Positions 18,699 through 23,665 of a stretch of 23,665 nt of DNA are shown here, in pieces. Position 1 is the stretch's first letter, and each line of letters opens with the position of its first letter. The stretch is from assembly GCA_011763485.2 (NCBI GenBank), contig JAANSK020246831.1, positions 1 to 23,665 of the forward strand, written 5' to 3'. The notes beneath the pieces were generated by a model, which saw nothing but the letters and a program-made list of their open reading frames with translations, searched no databases and was not told where the DNA came from. The position numbers and the translations under genes are program-made. The DNA is from Isoetes engelmannii (Eukaryota; Streptophyta; Lycopodiopsida; Isoetales; Isoetaceae).

Positions 18699-19035
18699 CA
18701 TCGCGAGGTGATTCCTGTATAAAACAATGCAAATGAATAGTCCATGTAAATGTTGTATTTCTTGAAAGGTTCTCTAGAATGAATAGTCCATTTAGATGTT
18801 GCATTTCCTGAGGGGTTCTCTAGATACTAATGTTTGTATGGTTTATTTCATTAAAATATAATCTGCACAATCTCTCCTACTCAGATAATCATACTGGTAT
18901 TCCTACTTAGTGTTAATTTGAAGCCACTCTATATTTGTAGAAGCTTATATTAGGTTTTGTTGCTATGACATCAAAATTAGGATAGAATAGAACAGAATGT
19001 ATCTTATTGTCCACGGAGCAATTGGTCTATGGGAC
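18699..19035. repeat. Tail segment of the duplicated block, copy 1
   Basis: From CATCGCGAGGTGATTCCTG onward this matches 23301-23645. It contains a two-copy tandem repeat with a 46-bp period (ATGAATAGTCCAT, 18733-18825) that is also present in the other copy at 23334-23426, so that duplication predates the block duplication. There is no gene. Confidence 0.8.
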
Positions 19036-19068
19036 CCAAATAAAGAGAGAACGACAAGCATATTAAAG

Positions 19069-19270
19069 TCATATTGGGCAAGTGGGCATTGCGCATCCGA
19101 AGCACCTTCTATAAAGGATGTGGCAACCAAATGTTACCCTCTGGAGGGGTAGGATACCTGTTTCTTGCAGCAGGATCTGATATGGGATCGTGGACTCCAC
19201 CCGAAGTGCTCGTACCAAGAAAGCCTTCTGTACTTGTTCCAGGTCGTTCCAGGGAGCAAGGGACATGACC
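19069..19270 (-). pseudogene. LINE reverse-transcriptase C-terminal remnant
   Basis: The minus strand encodes LEQVQKAFLVRALRVEST followed by PYQILLQETGILPLQRV. This corresponds to the VQ..FLRR.LGV.SSTPY..LLLETG.LP.E stretch found downstream of the reverse-transcriptase core in many plant LINE polyproteins. After HILYRR the frame shifts: MRNAHLPNMT in the next frame continues the expected R.MP..RLP-like run. The conserved YADD core and endonuclease are absent. It is a dead fragment, and the family assignment rests on motif recall. Confidence 0.55.
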
Positions 19271-19293
19271 CGTCCGTGGACGGTTTGAATCGT

Positions 19294-19303
19294 GCCACGT
19301 GGC
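19294..19303. promoter_or_regulatory. G-box (GCCACGTGGC) beside a TATA-like TTAAATAAG
   Basis: The CACGTG palindrome is followed at once by TTAAATAAGG (19304-19313), so the pair resembles a core promoter pointing right. However, the next 400 bases contain no convincing open frame, and the site may be chance. Confidence 0.25.
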
Positions 19304-19319
19304 TTAAATAAGGGGGCAC

Positions 19320-20917
19320 ATAAATCTACCCTTTCACCATTTCATAGTGAGGTAGGCTACGCAATTTCCTCGGGTATGGCAACCTTCCTCAACGATTGTT
19401 GCCATTTGGCATAAGGGTTTCGAGGAGTATGTCCAAATTCCTCAAAAGTTCAGTTTTTATTCGATTTGTAAGGGCATAGGAAGGCGCAGTACACGGATTT
19501 CATTTGCCGATTTTTTTTTTGAAGGACGTAAAGGTTTGTTATAAACTGTTGCCGAAGCATTGCCCTCGAAGCATTGCCCTCATTGGAACGCTTTTTGAAA
19601 ATCGTTTTTAATAAAGACCTCTTCTCATGTGTTTAGATTCCGGGCAGGAAGAACGTGTTTTGGCTGCATCGAAACATATTAGATTGTTAAGTAGCTCGTC
19701 ATTGATCATGTGGGTTGTTCGTAATACTCCATTTCCAAATTGCCCATGAAGACTTTGTTGCTTGATCATGGCGCCAATCCTTTGATTATCTGAAAATGGT
19801 TCAGCAAAGGACTAGACTGGATTTCACATGATCCTTGAATTCTAGATTCATTGATTTGGTAGTTGAAGTAAGAAGAAGACTCTGAAGACAAATATTGAGA
19901 TCGATTTGCAGTACAGTCTCTTGAATTCATAGAACTTGGATAATTTAGAGGCAGATTGAGCTGGTATGAGCTGATTGATCAAGCCTAAGAGTATTCAATG
20001 GGATGTGAATTTTAATAAACATATTATGTTCACAGACGAAATTCTTGAATCCTTAGCTTGAAGGCAATGTGGAAACTTGTGGAATAATCATACTTAGGGC
20101 AAATTTTTGGATTCAACTCTAGCCAAATTAGATAGAGATTTTTGTATCAGTTTCGTCCAAAATTGGCCGAAACTTTCATTAACTAGATTATTCTAATTAG
20201 GGGTTTACATAGTTAAAGAGAGAGATATTTGGTATAATGGCCTTTTACCTCCCATAAGGAGCGGGCGAGCTGTGTGTAGGAGCGAGGTGGTGGTTGAGCC
20301 AGAGGCGGCAAGTCCACTCCTGAGCCTTAAGAGACGTAGAATGGCTTTTTGTTGAATTTTTTGTAAAATGTAAAACGGGACAATAACCACGATTTATTTT
20401 GATTTTGAAATTATTCTACTGGTCATTTTTTTTACTCGACTTTTTAACTTATGTTTTGATCAAGAAATTGCATCCTGTAATTTTTTTGTATATGAACTAG
20501 TGGGAATATTATACCATTTTTTATGTGTGTTGAAAATTAAAGACAATAAAACCATTATAAAAAGTAAAGTGTGCACTAGAAAGAAACAAGTGAAGGAGCA
20601 TTTTGCTTAAAAAAACATCGATTATATTCATATAAGTTATGTACATGTATAAGATATATGATACAAATATGATTACATTTTCACTGACAATTATAATTTT
20701 TTACAACCAAATTGTAGTCTGTAGCGTTTGCTTTTCCTTGCAAATCTGGTCTACCACTTAGAAAAGCAAGCACTATGGGGGCTGATATTAGAGAATCAAA
20801 CATCTGCATTGTTTTTGCTGACACCCAATTCTCTTCATTTTCATCCTTCAGATGTCATGTCGGAGGATTTATGCTGATGTCTATGTTCAAGAATCATTTG
20901 ATTGTGTCATCATCCAT
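19320..20917. other. AT-rich spacer between the two blocks, with a LINE 3' end signature
   Basis: At 19511-19520 a T run is followed by GAAGGACGTAAAGG, resembling the minus-strand poly(A) plus CGTCCTTCC tail of the LINE at 1053; it may mark the end of another decayed minus-strand LINE. A 16-bp tandem repeat of CGAAGCATTGCCCT lies at about 19553-19585. From 20390 to 20900 the DNA is very AT-rich. I see no gene. Confidence 0.4.
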
Positions 20918-22113
20918 GAAATGTTAGGGCAGACCACATTTCTCTATATTACCAGCCTTATTATATCCTATAAGATCCTATAAGTTTCATGTCCCAGCTG
21001 GCAGATTGCTAGTGCACCTGTCCTAGGTAGTGCCATCTGGCAGTGTTTGTGCCAACTACTTACTGATTAAACAATAAATTCGACAACAATACATTCAAAT
21101 ACATTTCAAGACAAATTATTTCATATCAGAAAGTTCAGCAACGGTAGAAACATCCACAGTAAGCATATAGAGTAACGGTAGAAACATCCACGGACAATTG
21201 ATTTGCAATTACTTGCTGAACTTGCTCAAGTGTTTGTGGCTCGGCCTTCAATTTCAGAATCAAGAAACAAAAATCAATATGCAATATCAAAGGTATTATC
21301 ATCCCTGAACAAAGTACTACCAGTTAAAAGTAACATGGTGCACTACCAAAGCAAAGGATGTCCGAAATGCTGGAAATGATTTGATCCGGAAAGAAACAAA
21401 TCCTTCATTGCCGAAAAGAAATTCGTTGGAATGCAAAGACCCCTAAAAAAATCCGTATTATGCAGGGTAAGGGTTTCAATCTTGATTTCCTACATTTTTT
21501 GCGGAATAAAAAAACGGGATACCTGTTTCGGCTTTGAGGCGGCCAAGAATGGAGTGCATGCAGTGACCATGTTTCTGTGTTGCAAGGAATCAAGCGAAAA
21601 TGGCTAGAAAGAAGAAACTCCATTCCGGTAGATTGTTGGAAAAGAAAAGGAAGAGGAAATGATAAATCAGTAAGAATTAAGCAATATTTATGCCAAATAT
21701 CCAGATCTTCCGCAAGAAATGATGCTCCAGTACCTCCAACGGATGAATCTGCAAGGAAAGAATGTTAGGACACATGCATTTCAAGAAAATTATGAAAAAC
21801 TCGATAGATAATCATGAGAATGTTCGGATTATAAGAAATAATCATGCTGAAACTACAAAAATAACCTGTCAGAAGCAAGCGCCAACTCCAAAGATGCAAG
21901 CGTAAGTGAAAATCACAAAAAGGAAAGCGCCATCATTAAACTCAACACCAAATGTAGCAATAAAAGATAGCAATCAGAAAATAGGACCCAAGCAAGGCAA
22001 AAAATGAGCAAGGACGACAATCGGCTAACGAATCGCCATGGCCAGCCTCGCCAAGCTCGCCGGAATGAACAAAATGGGTGGCACGTGTGAAATGTGGCAT
22101 GTCCTAACATTTC
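20918..22113. mobile_element. 1.2-kb TIR element, copy 2
   Basis: The left end begins GAAATGTTAGGGCAGACC (20918-20942 in full, 25 bases) and the right end at 22089-22113 is its inverted partner with a few mismatches. Each terminus contains GAAATGT and ACATTTC, so each can also fold on itself. Order and sequence follow copy 1 (15792-17002) at about nine positions in ten by eye. No transposase is present and no target duplication was found. Confidence 0.7.
21405..21760 (-). pseudogene. Possible captured exon within TIR element copy 2
   Basis: This is the counterpart of 16315-16637. The same CTAAC...TTGCAG 3' splice-site arrangement precedes DSSVGGTGASFLAEDLDIW, and the frame stays open past the position where copy 1 stops. 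A Met within it begins a 72-codon stretch at 21623. Keeping an open frame in two diverged copies is suggestive, but the protein family is unknown. Confidence 0.3.
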
Positions 22114-22126
22114 AAGGGAAAAAATT

Positions 22127-22207
22127 CAGTGGCAAGCCATTACGCGGGGTGCGGTGACTGGCTCGCCCTAACCAGGTGGCCTTACCCCACATAATGGCTT
22201 GCCACTG
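22127..22207. repeat. Hairpin with 20-bp arms, copy 2
   Basis: This is the same structure as 17021-17101. The left arm is unchanged, but the right arm reads CACATAATGG where copy 1 has CGCGTAATGG. The two G-to-A changes break two CpG sites, as expected from deamination of methylated C on the other strand. Confidence 0.8.
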
Positions 22208-22227
22208 AGAGTTACCCCTAACGATAT

Positions 22228-22841
22228 CCACACTTGGCCAAGATTACTATTATTTTACCCTGAAACTATATTACTTTACCCTAAAATTATAGCAAGCAAT
22301 CCTTCCACCGCTCTTTCCACCACTTCCATCTTTTTCCTTCGCTTTTGTTTCTTTTCGCTGCTTCCATTCCTTCCTTTCGCTTCCATTCTTTTTTTGGGCG
22401 CAGCTACCATATCCAATATCTCATTTGCCACCACATTCGAATTTGTCGATTCTAGAGCTGCAAACAAGGCCGTTAAAGATCGGACAGCTAGCCTGCATGC
22501 CGACTTGTGCGTCAGCCATGGCTACTTGCTTGGATATGGCGCCTTGCAGATACATTTGGTCTTTGATCTCTGCACTCTGCTTATCTGGTTCACAGATAGA
22601 CCATAGGCTCTGCAAGAAGACAAAAGCATAACACTTCCACCATAGACTTTGCAAGAATGCAGTCTATGCTTCTGAAGAGTATTTTTGCACTGCCTGATAT
22701 AACAGCCCCCAAAAACAAACAACAAGCAAGCAACTGGCCTCAATACTACCATATCTGCTCCAAAATCCGTTGCAACAAGCCAAAACCCAAGCGAAGAAGC
22801 CAAGTGTCACAGATGTCCTTCTTAATCTTGGCCAAGTGTGG
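22228..22841. mobile_element. 0.6-kb TIR element, copy 2
   Basis: The 19-bp ends CCACACTTGGCCAAGATTA (22228-22246) and 22823-22841 are perfect inverted repeats. The interior matches copy 1 at 17122-17736 and keeps the pyrimidine tract and the ACCATAG.CT.TGCAAGAA duplication. Overlapping frames of up to 143 codons are not conserved between copies and are left out. Confidence 0.65.
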
Positions 22842-22859
22842 GATTACGTCCCGAAATTG

Positions 22860-22982
22860 CCCTTGGGCACCATTCCACCCACGTAGGCTTGTGGTGGCAC
22901 ACTCAGGGCTCGTCGCTCGTGCACCACCTCGGCTGGCGGCACCGCCTCGAAGCCCTATGGGGCGGAATGGTTGCCCCAAGGG
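22860..22982. repeat. GC-rich imperfect inverted repeat
   Basis: The left arm 22860-22890 (CCCTTGGGCACCATTCCACC...GGCTT) pairs imperfectly with 22950-22982 (AAGCCCTATGGGGCGGAATGG...CCAAGGG). GC content is far above the surroundings. In the first block only the left arm survives (about 17757-17790), and the right arm is replaced by the unrelated 880-bp segment. Confidence 0.6.
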
Positions 22983-23300
22983 AACTTACGTAGTACGGAA
23001 AGTTGAGTTAAAGAAATCCAGGCACAAAGCCACTGAGCCATTCATGGTATGCCATGTGGCCATTTTTTTTTTTAAAAATGTTGACTGAAATTGTTGAACG
23101 GCAAGACAAATTTATTTCTCTTATATATCTGTTTTGCTCTGCAGCATTATTGTTTTAAACCATGATTCTGTTGTATTCACCCGCCATTCTGATGTTTTCA
23201 CCTAGCATTTTGCATATTTCCAACTGCCTGGAATTTTTTTAAGCCAACTTCACGTGCACGAATCACCTCCTGCTTCAAATACAGGGGTGTCAACAGTGCC
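22983..23300. other. Block 2-specific spacer
   Basis: This sequence has no counterpart in block 1. It includes a T run followed by AAAAATG near 23066-23080 and shows no coding or structural feature. Confidence 0.4.
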
Positions 23301-23665
23301 ATCGCAAGGTGATTCCTGTATAAAACAACACAAATGAATAGTCCATGTAAATGTTGCATTTCTTGAAAGGTTCTCTAGAATGAATAGTCCATTTAGATGT
23401 TGCATTTCTTGAGGGGTTCTCTAGATATTAATGTCTGTATGGTTTATTTCATTAAAATGTAATCTACACAATCTCTCCTACTCAGATAAGCATAAAACGG
23501 GTATTCCTTCTTAGTGTTAATCTGAAGCCACTCTATATTTGTAGAAGCATATATTAGGTTTTGTTGCTATGACATAAAAATTAGGATAGAAGGAAGGAAG
23601 GAAGTATATTTTAACGTCCACGGAGGCCAAAGGCCTATGAGACGGTACATGCCAAAGTGATAGCA
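23301..23665. repeat. Tail segment of the duplicated block, copy 2 (runs off the window)
   Basis: It matches 18699-19035, including the 46-bp-period ATGAATAGTCCAT tandem pair (23334-23426). A short AAGG microsatellite at about 23590-23604 is unique to this copy. The last 50 bases (GTCCACGG and on) begin to follow the DNA that leads into the LINE remnant of block 1, so a second LINE fragment may lie just beyond the window. Confidence 0.75.

Noticed and set aside
19281-19291. GGTTTGAATCG resembling a tRNA or SINE B box
   Set aside because: There is no A box at the right distance and no cloverleaf can be formed.
19304-19405. TATA-like site after a G-box, with a following ATG at 19376
   Set aside because: The ATG frame stops after 12 codons and no gene follows.
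22199-22606. 135-codon plus-strand frame in the 0.6-kb TIR element
   Set aside because: It starts outside the TIR, runs through the pyrimidine tract (Phe/Leu/Ser-rich artefact) and is broken in copy 1.
22657-23088. 143-codon plus-strand frame
   Set aside because: It spans the end of one element, an inverted repeat and unrelated spacer, and has no conserved counterpart in block 1.

Overview
This looks like a piece of a land-plant nuclear genome that is gene-poor and rich in decayed repeats. The plant evidence is a U1 snRNA gene with a plant-type upstream element (ATCCCACAGG) and TATA box, a plant-style miniature LTR retroelement primed by initiator tRNA-Met, and plant LINE remnants. There are no long open reading frames, no operons and no bacterial features. 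I cannot fix the lineage from sequence alone; the density of old, diverged repeats fits a large genome such as a gymnosperm or fern, but that is a guess.

Layout. 1-2770: AT-rich, repeat-derived DNA with a minus-strand LINE remnant (about 1053-1760; zinc-finger CxxC...EH...C tail and poly-A end) and a GC-rich GATCCCGGAG cluster enclosing a 226-bp TA-flanked inverted-repeat element. 2770-6720: mostly featureless AT-rich DNA with one 173-codon open frame (3969-4490) whose middle faintly recalls plant ML(P)ADEL-type proteins. 6720-10650: the clearest gene content, a U1 snRNA locus. An apparently intact U1 gene (6929-7085) has its own USE and TATA box. It is followed by two diverged repeat units, each ending in a damaged U1: one has lost the TATA box and carries an insertion, and the other has lost the 5' splice-site-recognition end. 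10650-14790: mostly non-coding, with a 339-bp TRIM retroelement (12406-12744) and a 93-nt near-palindromic hairpin (13302-13394). 14798-15436: a small unrecognised gene candidate with a credible intron and a triplicated terminal-exon-like segment. 15792-19075 and 20918-23665: two diverged direct copies of a composite mobile-element block (1.2-kb TIR element, 20-bp-arm hairpin, 0.6-kb TIR element, then a repeat-bearing tail), separated by about 1.85 kb that includes LINE pieces.

What works together. Only the first U1 gene looks functional; it would supply the RNA of the U1 snRNP that recognises 5' splice sites. The two downstream copies show promoter loss and loss of the functional end after duplication. 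The rest is dominated by mobile-element structure. The 1.2-kb TIR element holds a minus-strand open segment behind a good 3' splice site in both copies, which suggests a captured gene fragment.
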